DNA of 32,944 nt from Bacteroidales bacterium (GTDB lineage: Bacteria; Bacteroidota; Bacteroidia; Bacteroidales; WCHB1-69): NCBI GenBank assembly GCA_012522535.1, contig JAAYKF010000080.1, positions 1-32,944 of the forward strand, written 5' to 3'. Positions 25,355 through 32,944 of the stretch are shown here, one piece after another. Under the pieces are notes generated by a model. That model was given only the letters and a program-made list of their open reading frames with translations, had not been told where the DNA came from and made no database searches. Every line of letters begins with the position of its first letter. The first letter of the stretch is position 1. A program made the position numbers and the translations under genes.

Positions 25355-28300
25355 ATGGCTTTTAGAAAAGACCAATCAATCAAAAAATATTTTACACAAA
25401 TAACAATTAGTTTGTCCTCCCCCGATTCTATATTAGAACAGTCGAAGGGCGAAGTGATTAAACCCGAAACTATAAACTATCGCTCATACAAACCAGAAAG
25501 CAATGGATTGTTCTGTGAAAGAATTTTCGGACCTATCAAAGACTGGGAATGTCATTGCGGTAAGTACAAAAGAATTAGATATAAGGGAATTGTGTGCGAT
25601 AGATGTGGAGTTGAAGTTACAGAAAGAAAAGTGCGTCGCGAAAGAATGGGACACATACACCTCGTTGTACCAGTGGCACATATTTGGTTCTTCAAATCGC
25701 TTCCAAACAAAATTGCAGCACTGCTGGGAGTAAACTCAAAAGCAATAGACGCAATTGTATATTACGAAAAATATGTTGTAATACAAGCTGGGATAGCAGA
25801 AGATGTTCAACGACTTGACCTACTTACAGAAGAAGAATACTTCAAAATATTAGACTCGCTACCCAAAGAGAACCAAATGTTAGACGACTCCGACCCTAAT
25901 AAATTTATAGCTAAGATGGGAGCAGCTGATGCACTACAAACTCTACTTAGCCAAATTGACTTGGACAAAGAATCGTTCGAGCTGAGACTGAAAGCTAAAA
26001 ACGAAACTTCGCAACAAAGAAAACAAGATATCCTGAAAAGATTGAAAGTGTTTGAAGCGTTCAGAGAAGCCAACAAAAATATAGAAAATAGACCCGAATG
26101 GATGATAGTGAGCGTCGTGCCTGTTATACCACCAGATCTAAGACCATTGGTTCCACTTGATGGAGGTAGATTCGCAACTTCCGACCTTAACGACTTATAT
26201 AGAAGAGTGATTATTAGAAATAATCGTCTGAAAAGACTTATCGAAATTAAAGCTCCTGACGTAATTATGCGTAACGAAAAACGTATGTTGCAAGAAGCCG
26301 TTGACTCACTTTTTGATAACTCAAGAAAAGCTAGCTCAGTGAAAACTGAATCTAACAGACCACTTAAATCACTATCTGATAGCTTGAAAGGGAAACAAGG
26401 ACGCTTCCGTCAAAACCTTTTGGGTAAACGTGTTGACTACTCAGGACGTTCGGTAATTGTGGTTGGACCAGAACTTAAACTTAATGAATGTGGTATTCCT
26501 AAAGAAATGGCTTCCGAACTATTTAAACCATTCATTATCAGAAAATTACTAGAAAGAGGAATAGTTAAAACTGTAAAATCTGCAAAGAAAATTGTAGAAC
26601 GTAAAGACCCGATAGTGTGGGATATCCTCGAAAATATACTTAAAGGACACCCTGTTTTGCTTAACCGTGCTCCTACCCTACACAGATTAGGTATTCAGGC
26701 ATTCCAACCAAAACTAGTGGAAGGTAAAGCAATACAACTACACCCTCTCACCTGTACAGCTTTTAATGCCGACTTCGACGGTGACCAAATGGCAGTACAC
26801 GTACCTCTTGGAAATGCAGCAATTCTGGAAGCACAGCTGCTAATGCTTGCCTCACACAATATACTTAACCCCGCCAATGGATCACCCATCACTGTGCCTT
26901 CACAAGACATGGTGCTTGGATTATATTATATAACCAAAGGACTTGAAAGCACAACCGAAAACCCACAAAAAGGCGAAAACAAAAAATTCTACTCACCCGA
27001 AGAGGTAATTATTGCATACAACGAAAAAGCAATAGGACTTCATACATACATACAATGTAGGATTTTCAACAAAAAAACTAGCTCATACGAAATGTTAAAA
27101 ACAACTGTTGGTAGAGTTATATTCAACCAAATAGTGCCAGAAGAGTATGGGTTTATAAACGAACTACTAACTAAGAAAACTCTTAGAGACATTATTAATA
27201 GCGTACTAAGAGAAGCCGGAACGGCACGTACTGCACAATTCTTAGACGATATTAAAGATATGGGATACAATATGGCATTCAAAGGTGGACTATCGTTTAG
27301 CCTCGGACATATCATAATTCCAGAAGAAAAACTTACACTTATAGATGAAGCCAATGCTGAAGTTGACGAAGTTACAACAAACTACAACATGGGGTTCATT
27401 ACCAACAACGAACGCTACAACCAAATTATCGACATCTGGACACACACAAACGCCAAACTTAGTAGAGTGGTACTAGACAAAATATCGAAAGATATGCGCG
27501 GATTCAACCCTGTGTACATGATGCTAGACTCTGGTGCACGTGGTTCTAGAGAACAAATTAGACAGCTCTCAGGTATGAGAGGTCTGATGGCAAAACCCAT
27601 GAAAACTCGAGCCTCGGGTGGAGAAATTATTGAAAACCCAATTTTGGCTAACTTCAAAGAGGGACTATCGGTACTTGAATACTTTATTTCTACACACGGT
27701 GCCCGTAAAGGTCTTGCAGATACCGCTCTGAAAACTGCCGATGCTGGATACCTAACTCGTAGATTAGTGGACGTTGCTCAAGACGTGATTATCAACGAAG
27801 AAGATTGTGGAACACTACGTGGACTCACCATTGGAGCATTGATGAAAAACGAAGACGTTGTTGAAACACTATATGACAGAATCTTAGGACGCGTTACCCT
27901 ACACGACGTTTACCACCCACAAACTGGTGAACTTATCATAAAAGCTGGTGAAGAACTTACAGAGGAAATTTCTCAAATAATAGACGACTCACCCATCGAG
28001 CAAATCGAAATACGCTCCGTTCTAACTTGCGAATCTAAAACCGGTGTTTGTGCCAAATGTTACGGACGTAACCTTGCAACAAACAAAATGGTTCAAAAAG
28101 GAGAAGCAGTTGGTGTGGTAGCAGCACAGTCAATTGGAGAACCCGGTACACAGCTTACACTGCGTACATTCCACGTGGGAGGTGTTGCAAGTAACATCGG
28201 AGAACAAGCATCTATCGATGCCAAATACGATGGTATAGTGCAAATTGATGAACTAAGATCTGTTAAAGCTAAAGAGAAAGATAGCAACACATCATACGAA

Positions 28301-29635
28301 GTTGTTATTGGGCGATCGGCAGAAATGAGAATTATAGATGCAAAAACAAGAATTCCTTTGGCATCAGCTCATATACCATACGGAGCTCACCTATATATTA
28401 AAAATGGTGACGCCGTGAAAAAAGGAACTAAAATTGCCGATTGGGATCCATTTAATGCAGTGATAATTTCTGAAGTTAGCGGTAAACTTGGTTTCAACGA
28501 CATAGTTGAAGGCGTTACATACAGACTGGAAACCGACGAACAAACAGGATATCACGATAAAGTTATCATCGAAAGCAGACAAAAAAGTAGAAACCCATCT
28601 ATCAAGATACTTAGCAAAGACGGTGAAGAAATCAGAACATACGACATACCCGTTAACGCACACATCTTATTAGACGAAGGTGATAAAATCGAAAAAGGAG
28701 AAATCCTTGCTAAAATACCAAGAGCATTCGGAAAATCTGGCGACATTACAGGTGGACTACCAAGAGTTACAGAATTGTTCGAAGCCAGAAACCCATCAGA
28801 CCCTGCCGTTGTTGCAGAAATTGACGGAATAGTATCATTTACCAAAAAACTAAAAAGAGGTAATCGTGAAATAAAAATTACCTCCAAAATTGGTGAACAA
28901 AAAACATACTTAGTTTCTACTTCTAAACAAATTTTAGCACAAGAAAACGACTTCGTTAAAGCTGGTACACTACTTTCAGAAGGAGCTATATCGCCTGCAG
29001 ACATTTTGGCTATTAAAGGACCTATGAAAGTGCAAGAATATATAGTGAACGAAATTCAAGAAGTGTATAGACTGCAAGGAGTGAAGATTAATGATAAACA
29101 CTTTGAAGTAATTGTTAGACAAATGATGAAAAAAGTGGAAATCGAAGACCCGGGCGATACAAAATTCTTAGAAGGAGAACTTATCAATAGAATCGAATTC
29201 CAAGAAGTAAACGACAAAATGTTTGATAAGAAATTTATTGACGATGCCGGAGACTCCGAAAACTACAAAGCTGGACAAATTATTAGTGCTCGTAAACTAA
29301 GAGATGAAAACTCATTCCTAAAACGTAACGACAAAAAAACAATAGAAGCAAGCGACGCAAAACCTGCCACAGCAAGACAAATATTGCAAGGTATCACTAG
29401 AGCTTCTCTACAAACCGATAGTTTCATCTCTGCAGCTTCGTTCCAGGAAACAACTAAAGTTCTTACTGATGCTGCTGTTAACGCAAAAATTGACGAACTA
29501 AAAGGTCTAAAAGAAAATGTTATTGTTGGACACCTAATTCCTGCTGGAACAGGACTTAGAGAATACCAAGAACTTATTGTTGGTTCTAAAGAAGAACATA
29601 TGACACTACAAGCTTCAAAAAAAGAAAATTACTAA
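25355..29635 (+). CDS. rpoC: RNA polymerase beta' subunit
   Basis: A 1426-residue RpoC. The N-terminal zinc site is C66, C68, C81 and C84 (CHCG...CDRCG). The catalytic magnesium loop NADFDGD is at 471-477, with D473, D475 and D477. The second zinc site includes C892, C899 and C902 ([11 protein letters not shown]). The bridge and trigger region contains [20 protein letters not shown]-like sequence and [16 protein letters not shown]. The C-terminal part carries [20 protein letters not shown]. The length is typical of the phylum. The DUF3467 gene follows after 11 bases and the operon then ends at a terminator. Confidence 0.99.
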   Translation: MAFRKDQSIKKYFTQITISLSSPDSILEQSKGEVIKPETINYRSYKPESNGLFCERIFGPIKDWECHCGKYKRIRYKGIVCDRCGVEVTERKVRRERMGHIHLVVPVAHIWFFKSLPNKIAALLGVNSKAIDAIVYYEKYVVIQAGIAEDVQRLDLLTEEEYFKILDSLPKENQMLDDSDPNKFIAKMGAADALQTLLSQIDLDKESFELRLKAKNETSQQRKQDILKRLKVFEAFREANKNIENRPEWMIVSVVPVIPPDLRPLVPLDGGRFATSDLNDLYRRVIIRNNRLKRLIEIKAPDVIMRNEKRMLQEAVDSLFDNSRKASSVKTESNRPLKSLSDSLKGKQGRFRQNLLGKRVDYSGRSVIVVGPELKLNECGIPKEMASELFKPFIIRKLLERGIVKTVKSAKKIVERKDPIVWDILENILKGHPVLLNRAPTLHRLGIQAFQPKLVEGKAIQLHPLTCTAFNADFDGDQMAVHVPLGNAAILEAQLLMLASHNILNPANGSPITVPSQDMVLGLYYITKGLESTTENPQKGENKKFYSPEEVIIAYNEKAIGLHTYIQCRIFNKKTSSYEMLKTTVGRVIFNQIVPEEYGFINELLTKKTLRDIINSVLREAGTARTAQFLDDIKDMGYNMAFKGGLSFSLGHIIIPEEKLTLIDEANAEVDEVTTNYNMGFITNNERYNQIIDIWTHTNAKLSRVVLDKISKDMRGFNPVYMMLDSGARGSREQIRQLSGMRGLMAKPMKTRASGGEIIENPILANFKEGLSVLEYFISTHGARKGLADTALKTADAGYLTRRLVDVAQDVIINEEDCGTLRGLTIGALMKNEDVVETLYDRILGRVTLHDVYHPQTGELIIKAGEELTEEISQIIDDSPIEQIEIRSVLTCESKTGVCAKCYGRNLATNKMVQKGEAVGVVAAQSIGEPGTQLTLRTFHVGGVASNIGEQASIDAKYDGIVQIDELRSVKAKEKDSNTSYEVVIGRSAEMRIIDAKTRIPLASAHIPYGAHLYIKNGDAVKKGTKIADWDPFNAVIISEVSGKLGFNDIVEGVTYRLETDEQTGYHDKVIIESRQKSRNPSIKILSKDGEEIRTYDIPVNAHILLDEGDKIEKGEILAKIPRAFGKSGDITGGLPRVTELFEARNPSDPAVVAEIDGIVSFTKKLKRGNREIKITSKIGEQKTYLVSTSKQILAQENDFVKAGTLLSEGAISPADILAIKGPMKVQEYIVNEIQEVYRLQGVKINDKHFEVIVRQMMKKVEIEDPGDTKFLEGELINRIEFQEVNDKMFDKKFIDDAGDSENYKAGQIISARKLRDENSFLKRNDKKTIEASDAKPATARQILQGITRASLQTDSFISAASFQETTKVLTDAAVNAKIDELKGLKENVIVGHLIPAGTGLREYQELIVGSKEEHMTLQASKKENY

Positions 29636-29646
29636 AAATAATCGAA

Positions 29647-29964
29647 ATGAATAAAGATAAAGAGAACAAAAACAATATTAATATCAGTCTGAGCGAAGAA
29701 GTTGCAGAAGGGATATACTCAAACTTAGCTATAATTACACACTCAAATGCAGAATTTATAGTTGACTTTGTAAACCTAATGCCAGGACTACCAAAAGGAA
29801 ACGTAAAATCGCGCATTATACTAACACCACTGCACGCCAAAAGACTGCTAAAAGCTTTATCAGAAAATATCCAAAAATTCGAAGCATCACACGGAACAAT
29901 TAAAGAAAGCGAAGGCTTTGAGGGATTTCCCATAAATATTGGAACACCAAAAGCCGAAGCTTAG
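29647..29964 (+). CDS. DUF3467 family protein, co-transcribed with rpoC
   Basis: A 105-residue protein of the DUF3467 family. The core NINISLSEEVAEGIYSNLAI (10-29), HSNAEFIVDFVNLMPGLPKG (32-51) and RIILTPLHAKRLLKALSENI (56-75) is well conserved in Bacteroidota; the acidic tail varies. It has no signal peptide or membrane helix. It starts 11 bases after the rpoC stop and ends 6 bases before the terminator stem, so it is the last gene of the rpoBC transcript. The location suggests a link with transcription, but no function is known to me. Confidence 0.88.
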   Translation: MNKDKENKNNINISLSEEVAEGIYSNLAIITHSNAEFIVDFVNLMPGLPKGNVKSRIILTPLHAKRLLKALSENIQKFEASHGTIKESEGFEGFPINIGTPKAEA

Positions 29965-29970
29965 AGAAAT

Positions 29971-30010
29971 AAAAAAGAGCTATTTCTTAATAAGAAGTAG
30001 CTCTTTTTTT
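29971..30010 (+). terminator. Terminator of the rpoBC-DUF3467 operon
   Basis: A long stem, AAAGAGCTA plus TTCTT with one mismatch pairing with AAGAA and TAGCTCTTT (about 29972-29988 with 29993-30009), ends in a run of T. It is the strongest terminator in the right half of the window. Confidence 0.93.
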
Positions 30011-30029
30011 AATCAATATAAAAAGCCGT

Positions 30030-30952
30030 ATGACCGAAAACCTTGTAGCTATAGTTATTATAAATTATAACTCATCAAAATATACCATTGAGTGCCTTAA
30101 ATCAATAAAAGATGTTGTTGATCCAAATTTCAATTATAGCATAATAATTATTGACAACAACTCTAAAACTGATGATTACAAAGAACTTAAAACTTTCGTA
30201 AAAGCACAACAAGATATAAAACTTGTAAGAAGCAAAGTTAATTTAGGTTTTTCTGGGGCAAACATGCTTGCTGTACAACATACTAACTCTGAATATGTTT
30301 TTTTCTTGAACAATGACACTATCCTTCTTAATGACTGTATTTCTATTTTGTACAACTTTATGAAATCAAACAAAGATGTAGGAGTATGTACGGGACAAAT
30401 GTTTAATACAGACTTATCTTTTCACCATAGCTTTAATTATTTTCAACACTATCAATACGACTTTTAGGTTCGGGATTAATGAGGTCTTTTAAACCAGAAA
30501 AATATCCAAACAAAAAAAAGGAATATGCTGAGCCTCTTAGGGTTGACTATGTAACTGGTGCAGCTATGTTTATAGATTATTCGAAATTTGCTGAAATAGG
30601 AGGATTTGATACTAACTACTTTTTATATTGCGAAGAAGAAGATATTGCAATGCTAATGAAACAAAACAACTACGACATATATCTTGTTCCAGAAGCAAAA
30701 TTCGTGCATCACATGGGAAAAAGCACAACACGAAACCTAGATATTGAAAAAGAAAATTATATTTCCAGGCTATATTTTCATAAAAAACATTCAAACACCC
30801 TTGCTTATAGCTTACACAAGTTTTTATATTTTCTAAAGAATATCAAAAAGTTCTATAAAGATATTAACTTTATTAAACTTTCTTTTTTTATCATTTTTGG
30901 TGCCAAAATGAAATATTCTATGAAACATAAGCAAAAACTGAGTATTGATTGA
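30030..30952 (+). pseudogene. Family 2 glycosyltransferase broken by one frameshift
   Basis: Two frames make one GT2 enzyme. The first (30030-30467, 145 residues) has the nucleotide-sugar half: VAIVIINYNSSKYTIECLKS (6-25), IIIIDNNSKTDD, SKVNLGFSGANMLA and FFLNNDTILL, where NND takes the place of the DxD metal site. It stops at TAG 30465. The second (frame open from 30437, first ATG 30479, to 30952) has YVTGAAMFIDYSKFAEIGGFD, FLYCEEEDIAMLMKQ and VHHMGKSTTR, the acceptor half. The frames overlap at 30437-30466 and are joined by a -1 shift. Restoring one T in the TTTT run at 30440-30443 would give a continuous protein of about 307 residues. No canonical slippery heptamer is seen. No clear promoter precedes it; it starts 20 bases after the rpoC operon terminator. 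The substrate is unknown. Confidence 0.85.
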
Positions 30953-30956
30953 AAAA

Positions 30957-30988
30957 GAAAAAAAGGAGCTATTAAAGCTCCTTTTTTT
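30957..30988. terminator. Bidirectional terminator between the glycosyltransferase and lipoprotein genes
   Basis: GGAGCT/AGCTCC flanked by A and T runs forms a stem that works on either strand: T run 30982-30988 on plus, A run 30952-30964 read as T on minus. It lies directly after the plus-strand glycosyltransferase and 14 bases after the minus-strand lipoprotein stop. Confidence 0.88.
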
Positions 30989-31001
30989 ATCTGTTAAAGA
31001 A

Positions 31002-31331
31002 CTATCTATTCAGACCTTCTCGAATTCCTTTACGAACTGCTTCTTTTCCTTCTTCTTCAATTACGTCTTTAATAGTTTCTTGTTTTTTTGGAGTAGCTTT
31101 TGGAGCCGAGCTAGTTTTTGCAGCTTCTTCAGCAGCTAGTCTCTCAGCTTCTTCTTGCTCTGCTAAAAGAGCAGCTTCAGCCTCTTCAGCTTCTATACGA
31201 GCAGCCTCTTCAGCAGCCTCGATAGAGTCTTGTTTTGCTTTTTCTGCAGCTTCTTGTTCTGCTTTACTTGGTCCACATGCAACAACTGCAAACATTGCTA
31301 CACCCATTAATCCGAATAATACTTTTTTCAT
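31002..31331 (-). CDS. Small Ala/Glu-rich lipoprotein with coiled coil
   Basis: A 109-residue protein. MKKVLFGLMGVAMFAVVACG is a lipoprotein signal with C19 as the acylated cysteine (lipobox VVAC). Residues 22-72 are almost entirely A, E, K, Q and R with heptad-like spacing, a likely long charged helix or coiled coil. A short Pro/Thr/Ser linker (72-84) and a basic amphipathic tail, IKDVIEEEGKEAVRKGIREGLNR (87-109), follow. I do not recognise a family. The low-complexity middle makes similarity searches unreliable. By composition it could be a periplasmic spacer or cell-wall tether such as Lpp-like proteins, but this is inference only. It has its own promoter and shares a bidirectional terminator with the glycosyltransferase. 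Confidence 0.82.
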   Translation of the reverse strand: MKKVLFGLMGVAMFAVVACGPSKAEQEAAEKAKQDSIEAAEEAARIEAEEAEAALLAEQEEAERLAAEEAAKTSSAPKATPKKQETIKDVIEEEGKEAVRKGIREGLNR

Positions 31332-31375
31332 CTTAAGTTGTTTTAATTGTTTTTATTTAAAGTTTATTTCCTTTG

Positions 31376-31409
31376 CAAAAATAAGAATAAGATTTGTATT
31401 TACAACAAA
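31376..31409 (-). promoter_or_regulatory. Promoter of the small lipoprotein gene
   Basis: The minus strand reads TATTTTTG at 31383-31376 (-7 box), with TTTG at 31409-31406, 22 bases upstream, slightly wider than usual. The ATG at 31331 follows after 44 bases. Confidence 0.6.
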
Positions 31410-31681
31410 ATATCTATTAAAAAGTTTAAAATAAAATATAATTCATGTACATTACTAGATAAATGAAGCTGTTAGACATGATAAAGAAGCTTTTAAACTC
31501 ACTTTTTTGCTAAACAATTATTACTTTTTATTGACTTAAATAATTATTTATACCCTAAAATAATTAGAAATTTTCAAATTTTAATTTGGAATAAGTACTA
31601 CCTAAAGCGAAAAAATATAATAAAAAGCAAACAAAACATAAAAAAATGTGTTAGAGTGTCTGGTATATGGATAATATATTA

Positions 31682-31689
31682 TATATTTG
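31682..31689 (+). promoter_or_regulatory. -7 promoter box of the first DUF5011 lipoprotein gene
   Basis: TATATTTG is a full -7 match, 46 bases before the ATG at 31736. The -33 position (about 31658-31661) has TGTC, a poor match. Confidence 0.6.
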
Positions 31690-31735
31690 CAAAATCAAAA
31701 CTAAGAAACAATTTAAAAATTAAATTAATTAAACT

Positions 31736-32428
31736 ATGAAAAAGAACATTTTTAGCATTGCAGCAATATTACTTGCAACAGTAGTAATATTCTCATCATG
31801 TGGTAAAGAAGACCTTAATGATCCTGTTGTTACTCTTATAGGCGACGCAGTTATGGAAATTGATTTAGGTGATACTTGGGACGATCCAGGTGCAACTGCT
31901 ACTGACGAAGAAGATGGAAAAATAACATCTAAAATAGTTGTTGTTGGTGAAGTTAATACTGACAAAGTTGATGCTTATAAAATCGTTTACAAAGTAACTG
32001 ACAAAGCTGGAAACGAAGGTAGTGCAACTAGAACAGTTAATGTTAAAGCTGGAAAATTAGTTCACAACTATGTTGCTGAAATATTTGACGGTGAAACTAA
32101 CGATTCTTATGGTGATTACGACATTACACCAGTAGCTTCTGTTGAATATAACAAAATCGTTTTCAAAGGATTTGCTGGACTTGGCGAAACTGTAAAATTT
32201 GACGCTAGAGTTGAAGGATACAACATCACTCTTGAAGACAAAGAAATTGCTGGACAAGCTAATGGACAAAACGTTTGGGTTAGATTCCAAAACATCAATG
32301 GTGCATACGAAAAAGCAGGTAACAACTACGTTATCACTGGCTTTGAATATGAAGAAGTATGGAGTGCAGACGCTAACTTTACTGATACAGAAACATACAC
32401 AACTAAAGAAGTATGGACTCTACAATAG
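31736..32428 (+). CDS. Lipoprotein with DUF5011-type Ig-like domain
   Basis: A 230-residue exported lipoprotein. The signal MKKNIFSIAAILLATVVIFS leads to lipobox FSSC with C22. A DUF5011-like Ig fold follows at about 29-103: PVVTLIGDAVMEIDLGDTWD, DPGATATDEEDGKI, then YKIVYKVTDKAGNEGSATRT, the standard pattern of this surface domain. The C-terminal 125 residues are beta-rich and acidic, including YNKIVFKGFAGLGETVKFDA, and match no family I know. It probably sits at the outer membrane. It is a single-gene unit with its own promoter and strong terminator. The gene immediately downstream is a paralogue with the same two-part layout. Confidence 0.88.
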   Translation: MKKNIFSIAAILLATVVIFSSCGKEDLNDPVVTLIGDAVMEIDLGDTWDDPGATATDEEDGKITSKIVVVGEVNTDKVDAYKIVYKVTDKAGNEGSATRTVNVKAGKLVHNYVAEIFDGETNDSYGDYDITPVASVEYNKIVFKGFAGLGETVKFDARVEGYNITLEDKEIAGQANGQNVWVRFQNINGAYEKAGNNYVITGFEYEEVWSADANFTDTETYTTKEVWTLQ

Positions 32429-32443
32429 TCTTTAAATAAAACT

Positions 32444-32480
32444 AAAAAAAAGCTGTCATTTTTTTGACAGCTTTTTTTTT
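32444..32480 (+). terminator. Terminator of the first DUF5011 lipoprotein gene
   Basis: AGCTGTCA (32451-32458) pairs with TGACAGCT (32465-32472) around a T6 loop, extended by A/T pairs on each side and ending in T residues. It begins 16 bases after the stop. Confidence 0.92.
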
Positions 32481-32494
32481 ATGGAAAAATAAAC

Positions 32495-32502
32495 TACATT
32501 TG
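32495..32502 (+). promoter_or_regulatory. -7 promoter box of the second DUF5011 lipoprotein gene
   Basis: TACATTTG matches TAnnTTTG and lies 17 bases before the ATG at 32520, just after the preceding terminator. No TTTG is seen at the -33 position, which falls in the terminator's T run. Confidence 0.5.
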
Positions 32503-32519
32503 TGAAAAAATTAATCCAT

Positions 32520-32944
32520 ATGACCAAAACACAAATCAAACTATCTATTATCGGCATTATAGCCGTTCTTGCACTTTCGTGCAACAGAGACAACACAGCC
32601 CCTGAAATTAGCCTAATAGGCGAAAGCTCGCACTATCTTAGCCTTGGAGAAAAATATGTAGAACAAGGTGCCACCGCCTACGACGAAAATGATGGCGACC
32701 TTAGCTCCAAAATTGAAATCTCAGGAAGCGTAAACGAAAATCTTATAGACGAATACCCCATATATTATACCGTGAAAGATAAGGCTAAAAACACTGCATC
32801 TATATCCAGAAAGGTATATGTTACAGCAAAAAAACTTGAATCGCACTACAACGTTAGTAGAGACGACGAAACATTTGTAACTGAAGTTATAGCCACATCA
32901 AGCTACAACAGATTGGCATATAAAAACTTTGGAAACTTTGGCAA
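32520..32944 (+). CDS. Second DUF5011 lipoprotein, partial (C-terminus beyond the right edge)
   Basis: An open frame from ATG 32520 gives 141 residues and runs off the window. MTKTQIKLSIIGIIAVLALS followed by C21 is a lipoprotein signal. Residues 27-103 repeat the Ig-like domain of the upstream gene: PEISLIGESSHYLSLGEKYV, EQGATAYDENDGDLSSKI, then YPIYYTVKDKAKNTASISRK. After it, KKLESHY and SSYNRLAYKNFGNFG correspond to the upstream protein's GKLVHNY and VEYNKIVFKGFAGLG, so the two are homologous over both domains and not only in the Ig fold. The sequences have diverged widely, which argues for an old duplication. It has its own promoter-like box. Confidence 0.85.
   Translation, partial: MTKTQIKLSIIGIIAVLALSCNRDNTAPEISLIGESSHYLSLGEKYVEQGATAYDENDGDLSSKIEISGSVNENLIDEYPIYYTVKDKAKNTASISRKVYVTAKKLESHYNVSRDDETFVTEVIATSSYNRLAYKNFGNFG

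Larger units (their letters stand above)
31332..31735. other. 404-base intergenic region between two divergent lipoprotein genes
   Basis: The region is extremely AT-rich and holds two divergent promoter elements near its ends. I see no coding frame, tRNA, hairpin with a T run or direct repeat in the middle. A small RNA cannot be excluded by eye. Confidence 0.65.

Noticed and set aside
28552-29004. A 150-residue minus-strand frame inside rpoC
   Set aside because: Serine-rich antisense shadow of rpoC with no motif, no promoter and no plausible start context.
30437-30467. Programmed -1 ribosomal frameshifting in the glycosyltransferase
   Set aside because: No X-XXY-YYZ heptamer lies in the overlap and no pseudoknot or strong stem follows; a lost base in a T run is simpler.

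Overview
The window is chromosomal DNA from a low-GC member of the Bacteroidota, most likely Bacteroidales-like. Three things point there. Many genes are preceded by the phylum's promoter form (-7 box TAnnTTTG, sometimes with a TTTG-like -33 box about 20 bases upstream). Most genes lack a Shine-Dalgarno sequence. The protein set is also typical: a long SecA with an N-terminal insertion, an RprXY-like two-component pair, S37 and S9B peptidases, WbqC and DUF3467. Most of the window is conserved housekeeping sequence. I found no CRISPR array, phage, insertion sequence or recognisable defence system, and I do not claim a new multi-gene system.

Bases 1-11368 are all on the minus strand. In transcription order they hold a secreted S37 peptidase, gpsA, a sensor kinase and its response regulator, a methyltransferase, a PduO-type cobalamin adenosyltransferase, a DUF2795 protein with its own terminator, secA followed 3 bases later by a WbqC-family gene, and a TPR protein that runs off the left edge. 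Bases 11369-11704 are a divergent intergenic region.

From 11624 the plus strand carries rplS, a CAP-domain secreted protein, dipeptidyl peptidase IV, and the cluster rpsU - xerC-type recombinase - hpf. It continues with tRNA-Thr, tRNA-Tyr, tRNA-Gly, tRNA-Thr, tuf, tRNA-Trp, secE, nusG, rplK, rplA, rplJ, rplL, rpoB, rpoC and a DUF3467 gene, closed by a strong terminator. Apart from tRNA-Trp and DUF3467, this is the order of the E. coli thrU-tyrU-glyT-thrT-tufB-secE-nusG-rplKAJL-rpoBC region. Hairpins at tuf/tRNA-Trp, rplL/rpoB and rpoB/rpoC suggest that expression is tuned segment by segment.

The right end (30030-32944) is accessory: a family 2 glycosyltransferase broken by a single frameshift, a small Ala/Glu-rich lipoprotein on the minus strand, and two tandem lipoproteins with a DUF5011-type Ig-like domain, the second cut by the window edge.

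The observations most worth following are: (i) hpf has a perfect Shine-Dalgarno sequence and rpsU a shorter one, in a window where I saw none at the other starts; this suggests a possible bS21-sensitive translational switch for ribosome hibernation; (ii) two hairpin terminators appear to have the next gene's promoter embedded in them; (iii) rpoB starts at UUG and is bracketed by hairpins; (iv) the glycosyltransferase frameshift; (v) the tandem lipoprotein duplication.
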